Shown: positions 1 to 9,588 of the stretch, in pieces
Numbering within the stretch: position 1 is the stretch's first letter
How the letters are laid out: the number at the start of each line of letters is the position of its first letter
Source of the DNA: Candidatus Omnitrophota bacterium
GTDB lineage: Bacteria > Omnitrophota > Gorgyraeia > Duberdicusellales > 4484-171
Direction: 5' to 3'
Assembly (NCBI GenBank): GCA_023819315.1
Contig: JAMWBQ010000006.1
Coordinates: 1 to 39,634 of the forward strand
DNA length: 39,634 nt
Notes under the pieces: model-generated
Databases searched by the model: none
The model's input: only the letters and a program-made list of their open reading frames with translations
Told to the model about the DNA's origin: nothing
Translations under genes and position numbers: made by a program

Positions 1-26
1 TGTCCCATAAGATGAGAAATTAACTA

Positions 27-1513
27 ATTGCTAGCCTACCTATGAGGGATTGAAACTCTTCTAACCCTACCGCTGACAATGAAGCAACCAGAATTGATAG
101 CCTACCTATGAGGGATTGAAACCATTATGGGACGTTGTTAAACCCTGTTACTTATGAGATTGCTAGCCTACCTATGAGGGATTGAAACTCAGTTTCAGCA
201 TTAGAGATAATTAAGGAAGTTGCTGATTGCTAGCCTACCTATGAGGGATTGAAACTCACTTCTACCAGAAACCAAAATAAACCCATTCTTCATTGCTAGC
301 CTACCTATGAGGGATTGAAACACTTAAAAGGTCCGGTAGGAGGCTGTGCTCCTAAATCATTGCTAGCCTACCTATGAGGGATTGAAACTAAGGTGGTGGT
401 TGGGTATGGGGATTTGGACGGAATATTGCTAGCCTACCTATGAGGGATTGAAACGTAGCTGATTGATGGGGTAGTAGGATAGTAGAATGAATTGCTAGCC
501 TACCTATGAGGGATTGAAACCTGTTATATATTAATATATATGACACATCTGAAATAATTGCTAGCCTACCTATGAGGGATTGAAACGTATTTACGGGGAT
601 AGCTCAGTATTTGTAGATGCTGATTGCTAGCCTACCTATGAGGGATTGAAACAGCTTTAAAAATATATCAGGAGGCACTAAAACATCTGATTGCTAGCCT
701 ACCTATGAGGGATTGAAACTTTATTCTTAACATAGATATTATATCTTCAGGCAGAATTGCTAGCCTACCTATGAGGGATTGAAACCTGTAACGTCCATCT
801 GAACTGGCAATAAATGATGCGATTGCTAGCCTACCTATGAGGGATTGAAACAAATATTTGATTAAATCTGAACGACGACTTATTCAGATTGCTAGCCTAC
901 CTATGAGGGATTGAAACTCGCATACAGTTAGGAGGTAGGTGTAGTGGGAAAAAGATTGCTAGCCTACCTATGAGGGATTGAAACGTCTCTCTATAAGCAA
1001 TAAAACTTACATTCTTTCTAATTGCTAGCCTACCTATGAGGGATTGAAACATGCATTTGACTTTTGGGGATGAAGGGGGTAGAGGGATTGCTAGCCTACC
1101 TATGAGGGATTGAAACTTACTACCGCAGAAGATAACTGAATGTCAATATCTCATTGCTAGCCTACCTATGAGGGATTGAAACCCTGGTCGGGGTAAGACT
1201 ATATTTTTGTTGAATATGATTGCTAGCCTACCTATGAGGGATTGAAACACATATCAACCTCTCCACCTCAGTAGCACATTGATGATTGCTAGCCTACCTA
1301 TGAGGGATTGAAACAAAGATAAGTTTCTGGATACAAAATAATGCTACTATATTGCTAGCCTACCTATGAGGGATTGAAACCTCCTTTCCATCTCCATAAC
1401 CATAACTTCCATAATCATTGCTAGCCTACCTATGAGGGATTGAAACGAGTATATGAAAAAGATAGAAGAAAGAAGATGTCCAAATTGTTAGCCTACCTAT
1501 GAGGGATTGAAAC
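27..1513 (+). CRISPR. CRISPR array, 23 repeats / 22 spacers
   Basis: Twenty-three 30-bp repeats, starting ATTGCTAGCC and ending GGGATTGAAAC, alternate with 22 unrelated spacers of 36 nt (17 of them) or 37 nt (5). Twenty-one repeats are identical. Repeat 2 (93-122) has C to A and the last repeat (1484-1513) C to T, both at repeat position 5. The ATTGAAAC end is the typical 5' handle of type I-B/III crRNAs, so transcription is probably left to right. A degenerate terminal repeat fits a trailer at the right end. Only 26 nt precede the first repeat, so the array, leader and cas genes most likely continue left of the window. No cas gene was seen here. Subtype is inferred from the repeat only. Confidence 0.98.
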
Positions 1514-1904
1514 TTGTTCATATTCAAGGTTCAAGGTTTAAATAATTTAAAGAATTGAAAAGGTGTATTAAGATAAGAATTACTTTAAACGATATATAAA
1601 TGTAAATCTTTGGGTTTAGGGGATTATAAGCCAGTTAATATAATAGCAATAAATAAGATATTATCTCTAAACGTACTACTCTTTTTAAAGAACACCTAAA
1701 TATGAAAGTGTCTCATTATTTTGACATTAACATCATATAAATTTGTATTTTGTTTTTACTTATTTTGTGTTAAAATAAAAATAAAATCTATTTCGTAAAA
1801 TGAATCAAATTAAGATAGAATTCCTCAAGGTTTATTATTAAGGTATATATATTAAAAATGATAAGATGTTAAATTACCTGGGGGAGAGGAGGTTTTGAGA
1901 TAAT

Positions 1905-2018
1905 TTGAGAGCTCAAAAACTCGCTGGAATTATAAAAGCCACATCTGGAATAAAGAGTATGTTCTTTAATAGTAATTTTAGAAATAAACCCCTCCTTTCG
2001 GTTTTAAAAAGGGTGTAA
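1905..2018 (+). CDS. possible leader peptide (uORF), 37 aa
   Basis: Low-confidence small ORF with a TTG start. A strong purine-rich Shine-Dalgarno-like tract (AGGAGG, ending 1892) lies 12 nt upstream, a little far. An in-frame ATG at 1959 would give only 19 residues. The peptide is strongly basic, with about eight Lys/Arg, no transmembrane segment and no known motif. An in-frame TGA at 1896 limits upstream extension. Its codons run straight through the anti-Shine-Dalgarno arm at 1990-2002, so ribosomes on it would disturb the hairpins of the downstream leader. It may equally be a chance ORF in a structured leader. Confidence 0.22.
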   Translation: MRAQKLAGIIKATSGIKSMFFNSNFRNKPLLSVLKRV

Positions 2019-2105
2019 ATATTTTACCAAATTAAGCCTTATACCGAAAGGAGGCTAAGAAAATAAATAAAGTTCTTGCCCAAGAACAAAAACAAAAAAG
2101 GAGGG
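1990..2105 (+). promoter_or_regulatory. candidate RNA switch: anti-SD arm with decoy and true SD
   Basis: An arm at 1991-2002 (CCTCCTTTCGGT) is perfectly complementary over 12 bp to 2043-2054 (ACCGAAAGGAGG). The same arm (1990-1998, CCCTCCTTT) is also complementary over 9 bp to 2097-2105, which contains the ribosome binding site of the DUF4870 gene starting at 2111. The first pairing leaves the real ribosome binding site free; the second would block it. The AAAGGAGG at 2047-2054 has no start codon behind it, so it behaves like a decoy. Complementarity is seen in the sequence; regulation is inferred. Confidence 0.45.
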
Positions 2106-2110
2106 TAGAT

Positions 2111-2449
2111 ATGGAACAAAAAGATTTGGGGAAAACCTCAACAGGAATTAATGCAAATTTAGCAGCGCTTCTGAGTTATCTTTTAGGTTTTATAACAGGG
2201 ATTATCTTTTATGTTATTGAAAAAGAGAACAAGTTTGTGCGTTTTCATGCGATGCAGTCAATAGTAGTTTTTGCATTCTTGTTTTTAGTTTCTGTAGTTT
2301 TGGGATTTATACCATTTGTAGGGGGGGTTATAAATTTATTAGTATCATTAGCATCTTTTATTCTTTGGATAATCTTAATGATTAAAGCCTATCAAGGGGA
2401 GCATTTTAAACTTCCTATAGCTGGTGATATTGCAGAAAAGAACGCCTAA
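2111..2449 (+). CDS. DUF4870 (Tic20-like) small membrane protein
   Basis: A 112-residue integral membrane protein of the DUF4870 family. The diagnostic opening is visible: N-x-x-A-x-L-x-x-Y-L-L-G-F-I-T-G near residues 14-31, then a charged E-K-E-N-K-F-V-R-F-H-A-M-Q-S stretch (about 37-50) and two further hydrophobic segments. A short polar tail follows. Family function is not established; members are three- or four-helix bundles of unknown role. The start is fixed by a strong ribosome binding site (AAAGGAGGG, 2097-2105) five bases upstream. The gene is preceded by an unusually structured leader (1905-2105) and followed after 120 nt by another membrane protein gene on the same strand. Confidence 0.85.
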   Translation: MEQKDLGKTSTGINANLAALLSYLLGFITGIIFYVIEKENKFVRFHAMQSIVVFAFLFLVSVVLGFIPFVGGVINLLVSLASFILWIILMIKAYQGEHFKLPIAGDIAEKNA

Positions 2450-2573
2450 AATAAAAACATCTTAAAAAATAAGAATTCACTTCCTTGTTTGTTCAGAAAT
2501 CTTTCTAATCAAGAGACATAAGTTACATTTTAATTCCTCTCTTTTTATAGAAATTTAAAAGGATGAGCGGGTG

Positions 2574-4886
2574 ATGTTTATTTTTTGGATAATTAGTATT
2601 GTAGCTACTATTTTTGTTGCTCAAGATAAGAAACAAAGTATTCTATTGTGGTTTTTACTAAGTTTGTTTTTAGGACCAATTGCATTAATTATTGTTTTGC
2701 TCTTGCCAAAAGCTAAACCATTCCATATAGGAACCGACCAATACAACTATTCTTATCTTAACTCAATTAAAGCTGAATTGGAAAATATTAGAGGCAAGTT
2801 TGTTGAATTAAGTAACAAGTTAGATGTTTTAGAAACGAGAATAAACGAATGGGAAATAAAAATTGGAGAAAAAATCCCTCAAGATTATTCTAAGGATAAC
2901 GATGAGTTTATAGAGCCATTAACTTCAGAATTTAAAGATATTGGTTCGGTAGAGAAAGAAGACGAGAAGACGGTTGGACATAAATCAGATATAGAACTTA
3001 ATTTGGGTAAGTTTTGGTTAAATAAGATAGGAATAATTTTATTTTCTTTAGGTGTAGCATTTCTGTTTACCTATGCATTTACGCATCTTGAACCATTTGC
3101 CAAAATATTGTTGGGTTATCTTATAGCAGGAACTTTATTTATTTTAGGTGTAAAGTTTGAAAAAATAGATAGATTTATTAATTATGGTAGGGTACTTTTA
3201 GGTGGGGGATGGGCTATTGTTTATTTTACTACCTATGCGATGTATCACTTTGAAGCTTCAAAGATAATTAATAGTCAAATCTTAGACTTATTTCTTTTAC
3301 TTATTGTTGCCTTCGGGATTATCGTTCACTCTTTACAATATAAATCTGAAAATCTTATAGGAGTTGCTCTCTTTATAGGTTATTTTACTTCTGTTATCGG
3401 TGATGTGAAGTATTTTACACTTATCAGTACAGCTTTATTGGCAGTGATAGGGTTTATTTTGGTTTATAAGATGCGTTGGTTTAGGTTTATTTTTTTAGGT
3501 ATTATATTGACATATTTTACACATTTTGAGTGGGTAATAAAACAGATATCTTTTTCAAGAATACCTGTGGGTAATTTGAATGTAGAGAATGTTTATTTTC
3601 TTTTAGACGCAGGTTTTCTGTTAATTTACTGGATTATGTTTACTTTAGCGATACATTTGATAAGAAATAATGGAGATATAAAGTTAGATAAAAAGATTGC
3701 TATAGCCAATCTTACTAATCTTGTTCTATTTTTATTTATGATTTATCCTAAAGTATACTTTTTTTATCCTTCTCAAAAGTTTAATTTTATCTTTGGTTTA
3801 GGGTTAGTGTATACTGTTTTATCAATTATTATGTATTATATTAAGCGAAATGATATATTTATCTGCGATATAATTATTGCTATCTCTTTATTAACAATAT
3901 CTATCCCGTTAAAATTTTTACCTTATCATACTACTATTATTTGGTTTGTTGAGTTGCCATTTTTGTTGTTAGCCGGTTTTATTTTTGAACAGAAAGCATA
4001 TAGGTATATTGGTCTTGTATTAGCTTCTATTTTATTTTTGAGATTGAGATTAATATTCCCAGATTGTTATGTATTACCAAATGATTTAAAGATTTTATCA
4101 TTTTTACTGGGTTGTCCAGCATTACTATATTTTATCGGGTTTATTTCTACAGCCGTTTGCTTTAGTTTATATTATTTCTTATATAATAAAAAAGACACGT
4201 TTAATTCGGAAGCAGTACTACAAAATTTCTATTCTGGATTTTCTGTAATGTATTTGACTATGTATATTGGAGAGGTGGTTAAACCGTTCTGGATAACATT
4301 TAGTATTTTTTTAGAATCTTTATTACTATTGATTCTAGGGATATTAATTTTGGATAAATATATTCGTTTATATGCTTTAATGCTTTTAGTATGGGCTTCT
4401 TTACGTTTCTGTTTTTATGACAACTATCGTATCATAAGTGGATTTCAGAAGTTGTTTCTTGTATATGGGCCAATAGTTTGTGCTTTCGGAGAATATTTTA
4501 TTTATAGATTTTTTAAAATTAAGTTCATTAACGATAGTATAAAATCATTTGATAAATATTTGGTATCACCTATCTTTTATGTTGGTTCTTGTTTGGCAAT
4601 ATTAGCAATCTTTAAATATATCAAATATACTTGGGTTTCTCTTGGATTAGGTATATTAGGGGTTTTTCTTTTTTTAATAGGATTTTTAATTAAAGAGAAG
4701 AATTTCCGCCAAGTAGGATTTATTATATTCGGGTTTACCTTGTTAAGAGTAGGTTTTGTTGATTTATTTAAATTATCTGTTATTTATAAGATTATTAGTT
4801 TTATTATTCTTGGATTAATTTTCTTAGGCATATCATTTATTTATACAAAATACGCAATAGAAAAGTTAACTCCGAAAAAAGAATAA
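2574..4886 (+). CDS. DUF2339 family polytopic membrane protein
   Basis: About 770 residues. An N-terminal hydrophobic hairpin (residues 1-45) is followed by a charged, coiled-coil-like stretch (about 60-125), then the family signature L-G-K-F-W-L-N-K-I-G-I-I-L near 142-155, and roughly twenty further hydrophobic segments to the end. This is the architecture of DUF2339, large inner-membrane proteins of unknown function, possibly envelope-related. GTG 2571 and ATG 2574 are adjacent in frame; ATG 2574 is chosen, with AAAAGGA about 10 nt upstream. No enzymatic motif is seen. It may be co-transcribed with the DUF4870 gene, although a 120-nt gap separates them. Confidence 0.85.
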   Translation: MFIFWIISIVATIFVAQDKKQSILLWFLLSLFLGPIALIIVLLLPKAKPFHIGTDQYNYSYLNSIKAELENIRGKFVELSNKLDVLETRINEWEIKIGEKIPQDYSKDNDEFIEPLTSEFKDIGSVEKEDEKTVGHKSDIELNLGKFWLNKIGIILFSLGVAFLFTYAFTHLEPFAKILLGYLIAGTLFILGVKFEKIDRFINYGRVLLGGGWAIVYFTTYAMYHFEASKIINSQILDLFLLLIVAFGIIVHSLQYKSENLIGVALFIGYFTSVIGDVKYFTLISTALLAVIGFILVYKMRWFRFIFLGIILTYFTHFEWVIKQISFSRIPVGNLNVENVYFLLDAGFLLIYWIMFTLAIHLIRNNGDIKLDKKIAIANLTNLVLFLFMIYPKVYFFYPSQKFNFIFGLGLVYTVLSIIMYYIKRNDIFICDIIIAISLLTISIPLKFLPYHTTIIWFVELPFLLLAGFIFEQKAYRYIGLVLASILFLRLRLIFPDCYVLPNDLKILSFLLGCPALLYFIGFISTAVCFSLYYFLYNKKDTFNSEAVLQNFYSGFSVMYLTMYIGEVVKPFWITFSIFLESLLLLILGILILDKYIRLYALMLLVWASLRFCFYDNYRIISGFQKLFLVYGPIVCAFGEYFIYRFFKIKFINDSIKSFDKYLVSPIFYVGSCLAILAIFKYIKYTWVSLGLGILGVFLFLIGFLIKEKNFRQVGFIIFGFTLLRVGFVDLFKLSVIYKIISFIILGLIFLGISFIYTKYAIEKLTPKKE

Positions 4887-4941
4887 AATGTTTTATATTC
4901 TTAACTGTGTATAAAATGTAAGAAGAAACGCTGATTAAGAG

Positions 4942-5451
4942 ATGAAGAAAAGAATTGTTATAGTTAACGATAAGATGCAACAGGGATATCGCTATATATG
5001 CAGTGAACCTATGGGTAGGAATTTTGATAAAGATTTTAAACCTGAACTTACACCTAAGCAGATGTTGGAAATGGGTGTGTTTGGGGGTAAATATATGACT
5101 GATTGTCGCAAAGAATTTCCTTCATCTTGGTTTAAGAAAGCCAAGCTATGTGCAGAAAGACATGATCCAAAGTTAAATTATTTTGGCGTCAATGCTAGTC
5201 AGCCACTCTCAGTATGGGAAAAGAACGGATGGATTTATAAGGATGATCCTCGTGGATGGTTCCAGTGGTATTGTCGTTATTATATGGGGAGAAGACTTCC
5301 TGAAGAAGATAGACGCCAGATTAAAAGATGGAAAGCTATGAGAAGACATATTACTCAAATAAAGAATAATTGTAGAAAAGGTGATTTGCTATGTAGAAGA
5401 AAACAGAGACAGGCTTTACTTCATTGGGCTTACGATATCCGCAAGATATAA
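4942..5451 (+). CDS. conserved protein of unknown function
   Basis: A 169-residue soluble, basic protein with an unusually high content of Trp, Tyr and Cys. Notable segments are E-L-T-P-K-Q-M-L-E-M-G-V-F-G-G-K-Y near 36-52, D-P-R-G-W-F-Q-W-Y-C-R-Y-Y-M-G-R-R near 103-119 and a Cys/Arg-rich tail (C-R-K-G-D-L-L-C-R-R-K-Q-R-Q) followed by a terminal H-W-A-Y-D. I recall near-identical hypothetical proteins from varied environmental bacteria, but no function. No signal peptide or membrane segment. Aromatic and arginine patches could suit nucleic-acid or nucleotide binding, but that is speculation. It stands alone, 55 nt after the DUF2339 gene and followed by a long gene-free stretch. The ribosome binding site is weak. 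Confidence 0.8.
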   Translation: MKKRIVIVNDKMQQGYRYICSEPMGRNFDKDFKPELTPKQMLEMGVFGGKYMTDCRKEFPSSWFKKAKLCAERHDPKLNYFGVNASQPLSVWEKNGWIYKDDPRGWFQWYCRYYMGRRLPEEDRRQIKRWKAMRRHITQIKNNCRKGDLLCRRKQRQALLHWAYDIRKI

Positions 5452-5676
5452 AGGATATTTGTTATTTTAGGAAATTAATATTGAATTATAATTATTATTA
5501 ATTGTGCCTTCCATAGTTTTAATTGTAAGGTAAATTGAAGAATAAATAAAACTCTACTGTTGCAAATATAGAGAATTAGTTTTGAATGATAATTTTATCC
5601 TTCATAAAAAAATCGTTTTTTCTAAAGCCTCTTGATAGGGAAATGATATTAAAATTAATTGTATACTTGTAACCAA

Positions 5677-5793
5677 TCATTTATCTTCATCCTCTGAAAA
5701 ATATTCTCTAAATATGTTCTTCATTGGGGCATAGAATGTAGGTTTATAGATATTAAACACAATCTTTGTTTTAGTCAATATCAAACTTTTCAT
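5677..5793 (-). CDS. possible small protein, 38 aa
   Basis: ATG-initiated ORF of 38 residues on the minus strand with a basic N-terminal half and an acidic, aromatic C-terminal end (F-R-E-Y-F-S-E-D-E-D-K). Codon choice is like that of neighbouring genes. There is no ribosome binding site and no recognised homologue. The three-hairpin cluster at 5859-5937 would lie in its 5' leader if both were transcribed leftward. Could be a chance ORF or a gene remnant. Confidence 0.2.
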   Translation of the reverse strand: MKSLILTKTKIVFNIYKPTFYAPMKNIFREYFSEDEDK

Positions 5794-5858
5794 CTTAAAA
5801 GTATTGCAAGTTATTAGTTTCTTTTTTAAGCTTATTCGTTTCTTTTAAGGGAAGATTT

Positions 5859-5937
5859 CTGTTTTATGTTTTCCAAAACAGGTATCCTTTGCTTAGATAC
5901 CGGCTGGTTTAATTTTCTTCGGTTTGGTCTAATCAGC
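5859..5937. other. cluster of three adjacent hairpins, possible structured RNA
   Basis: Three inverted repeats follow one another with almost no spacing. The first is CTGTTTT 5859-5865 with AAAACAG 5875-5881. The second is GGTATC 5881-5886 with GATACC 5896-5901. The third is GCTGGTT 5903-5909 with AATCAGC 5931-5937, including one G-U pair. On the plus strand the last is followed by TTTT. Strand is undetermined. It does not match a riboswitch or RNA family I can recognise, and no ORF directly adjoins it on the plus strand. Confidence 0.35.
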
Positions 5938-6366
5938 TTTTGAGAAATTATTAAATGGTGAAGAGATAATTTATATAATCGATGGCAAATTATACTATGG
6001 AAATATATAGAGGGTAAATATCTGCGACGAAGAGAGAAAAATAATGGTTAAGTTTCTGATCGTTGCCCCTATTTAAGAATATTTTTCATCAAGCAGGTAA
6101 ATATAAAATGAGAGTTATGGTGAATGATTGTGTTTCAGAAAAAAATCACTTTTAAAACCATTGATAAAAAATGATGGGAAAATTTTGCAATAAAATGGTT
6201 GCGTATGATAACAAAATTGAAAATTATCTTTTTCGATTGGGACATTTGTTTCGTGTATTATTTTCCTGTTTGGGTCCTATTTGTTGGTTGATTTTAAATT
6301 TATGTGACAGTTAGCAGGTAATACGAAAATCTATCGGTAATCCCCCTGTCTTGGGGAGGAGTGATT

Positions 6367-6441
6367 TTGGATGAACTCATCAAGAAAACTTTGCGAGTTA
6401 TTTTATTTCTTGTCGTAAAGCAAGAAATAGTTAAACTTTAG
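6367..6441 (+). CDS. possible 24-aa hydrophobic peptide
   Basis: TTG-initiated ORF of 24 residues: a short charged start (D-E-L-I-K-K), a hydrophobic core (V-I-L-F-L-V-V) and a charged end. GGAGG at 6355-6359 lies 7 nt from the TTG, an ideal spacing. An in-frame GTG at 6361 is too close to that site. The purine tract is partly paired in a small hairpin (TCCCC 6341-6345 with GGGGA 6353-6357). The 3' half carries a perfect 8-bp inverted repeat (6405-6412 / 6421-6428). Size and charge pattern resemble small membrane or toxin-like peptides, but no homologue is recognised. Confidence 0.3.
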   Translation: MDELIKKTLRVILFLVVKQEIVKL

Positions 6442-6690
6442 GATAAATGGCATAGGGTATTTGTTATCCCCAAATATTTGATAAAAAACAAAATGAAGAA
6501 TGTTATAAAGATTATGAATGCCAAACTATTAATTGCTTAATAAAGTATACCTTTTAAAAATAGTTATGAAACGTAAATGTAAGTGTATATGTTATGGATG
6601 TAAGTTAGTTTTTTAAAAAGCAAGGGAGTTAAAAAGTTAAAATTTAAGAGAAGGGTATTTTGCTTTGTATTAACCAGGGAAAGAACACTA

Positions 6691-6718
6691 TTGACAAAAT
6701 TAGTTAATAAAGTAAAAT
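6691..6718 (+). promoter_or_regulatory. groES promoter
   Basis: TTGACA at 6691-6696 and TAAAAT at 6713-6718 with a 16-bp spacer, a good housekeeping sigma-70 type promoter, placed just before the CIRCE-like operator and the groES start. Confidence 0.75.
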
Positions 6719-6720
6719 AA

Positions 6721-6747
6721 TTAGCAATTTAGGCTTAAGAATGCTAA
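6721..6747 (+). promoter_or_regulatory. CIRCE-like HrcA operator
   Basis: TTAGCAATT, nine bases, GAATGCTAA. This matches the CIRCE consensus (TTAGCACTC-N9-GAGTGCTAA) at 15 of 18 arm positions and keeps the exact 9-nt spacing. It starts two bases after the -10 box and ends 24 nt before groES, the usual place for HrcA repression of chaperonin genes. hrcA itself is not in the window. Confidence 0.85.
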
Positions 6748-6771
6748 TTAAGAAGAAAAGGGGGTGAAATT

Positions 6772-8710
<1,939 letters not shown>

Positions 8711-8742
8711 ATTGGTAGAAACAATTTTAGGAATAATTTTTA

Positions 8743-8775
8743 AGCCCTGTGTCGATATAGATACAGGGCTTTTTT
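8743..8775 (+). terminator. rho-independent terminator of groESL
   Basis: AGCCCTGT (8743-8750) pairs with ACAGGGCT (8763-8770). The stem extends by about three more pairs, including one G-U, to a 6-nt loop, and is followed by a run of T to 8775. Confidence 0.93.
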
Positions 8776-8826
8776 GTAAGCTATATTTATTTAATATAAA
8801 TTTAAATTAAAAAGGAGTTAATTTAT

Positions 8827-9588
8827 ATGGTAAATTTTGCAATTGCATTAGCTAAAGAAGCAGGTAATTTCCTTTGGGATAATTTTGGTAAAGTTAAAGA
8901 AATAAAATCTAAAGGTGACAGAAATTTAGCCACAGAATTAGATAAAAAAGCAGAAGATATGATTGTAGAAAGGATAAAAATAAAATATCCTAATCATGGG
9001 ATATTAGCAGAAGAAACCGAGAAGAGTAAATTGGATAATGATTGGCTATGGATAATTGACCCTTTAGATGGGACACACAATTACATTCGCAATATAGATA
9101 TTTTTGGGGTATCTATAGGAGTAGTGTTTAAGGGAGATTTTGTATTAGGGGTAATTTACATGCCTAAAGATGATGAGCTGTATGTGGGAGAGAAAAATAA
9201 TGGTGCTTATAAAAATGGTAAAAAGATCTATGTGTCCTCTACAAATGTTCTTAAGGAGTGTTCTGTTTCTTTCGACTCTAGTATCCGTTATTCACCTTAT
9301 AAAATGTTACCCGTATTGGATAAGTTAGCAAGAAATGTTTTTAATATACGGATGTTAGGCTCATCGGCAAGAGTATTAAGTTATATAGCTGAGGGTAAAC
9401 TTGATTTTGCTATAGAATTTCATGATATGCCCTGGGATTTTGCCGGAGGAGTATGTATAATTAAAGAAGCACAAGGAGAATTTACGGATCTTAGAGGTGA
9501 TCCCATTACTCATAAAACTATTGGTTATATTGCTTCTAATAAGATTATACATAGACAGATATTAGATACTTTCTTCCCACAAAGTTGA
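8827..9588 (+). CDS. inositol monophosphatase family protein
   Basis: 253 residues, the usual length of this Mg-dependent phosphatase family (SuhB/IMPase fold). All metal-site motifs are present: A-E-E at 61-63, W-I-I-D-P-L-D-G-T-H-N at 75-85, and W-D-F-A-G-G near 202-207. Family members dephosphorylate inositol-1-phosphate, fructose-1,6-bisphosphate, histidinol phosphate or PAP; the substrate cannot be read from this sequence. A good ribosome binding site (AAAGGAG) precedes the ATG. It leads a small cluster with two membrane proteins; the next gene starts inside its stop codon (TGATG). Confidence 0.9.
   Translation: MVNFAIALAKEAGNFLWDNFGKVKEIKSKGDRNLATELDKKAEDMIVERIKIKYPNHGILAEETEKSKLDNDWLWIIDPLDGTHNYIRNIDIFGVSIGVVFKGDFVLGVIYMPKDDELYVGEKNNGAYKNGKKIYVSSTNVLKECSVSFDSSIRYSPYKMLPVLDKLARNVFNIRMLGSSARVLSYIAEGKLDFAIEFHDMPWDFAGGVCIIKEAQGEFTDLRGDPITHKTIGYIASNKIIHRQILDTFFPQS

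Larger units (their letters stand above)
1514..2110. other. Intergenic region between CRISPR array and DUF4870 gene
   Basis: About 600 nt with no convincing full-length gene. The first 350 nt are very AT-rich and featureless apart from an isolated TTGACA at 1721-1726 without a good -10. From about 1875 the composition changes: a GGGGGAGAGGAGG purine tract, a possible 37-codon leader ORF (1905-2018), a 12-bp inverted repeat (1991-2002 / 2043-2054) and a 7-bp dyad (2072-2087). These sit directly in front of the DUF4870 gene and look like its leader. Confidence 0.7.
5452..6690. other. Long gene-poor region upstream of groES
   Basis: About 1.24 kb with no ORF of 60 codons or more and no recognised RNA family; conserved cores of tmRNA, RNase P and common riboswitches were looked for by eye and not found. 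It is not featureless. It holds a cluster of three adjacent hairpins (5859-5937), a minus-strand 38-codon ORF (5677-5793), and a short plus-strand ORF with a strong ribosome binding site inside a hairpin (6341-6441). Short in-frame fragments near 6040 and 6110 look random. It may be decayed coding sequence or contain an uncharacterised RNA. Confidence 0.6.

Noticed and set aside
668..853. 61-codon minus-strand ORF with a repeated F-Q-S-L-I-G-R-L-A-I
   Set aside because: It is the CRISPR repeat read in reverse; the repeating peptide is an artefact of the array.
1721..1750. TTGACA at 1721 as promoter of the leader region
   Set aside because: No good -10 at 16-18 bp; the best hexamer (TGTATT, 1744-1749) is weak and the region is too AT-rich to trust.
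6040..6155. Short ORFs of 10 and 15 codons with ATG starts
   Set aside because: Too short, no ribosome binding site, no conserved-looking sequence.
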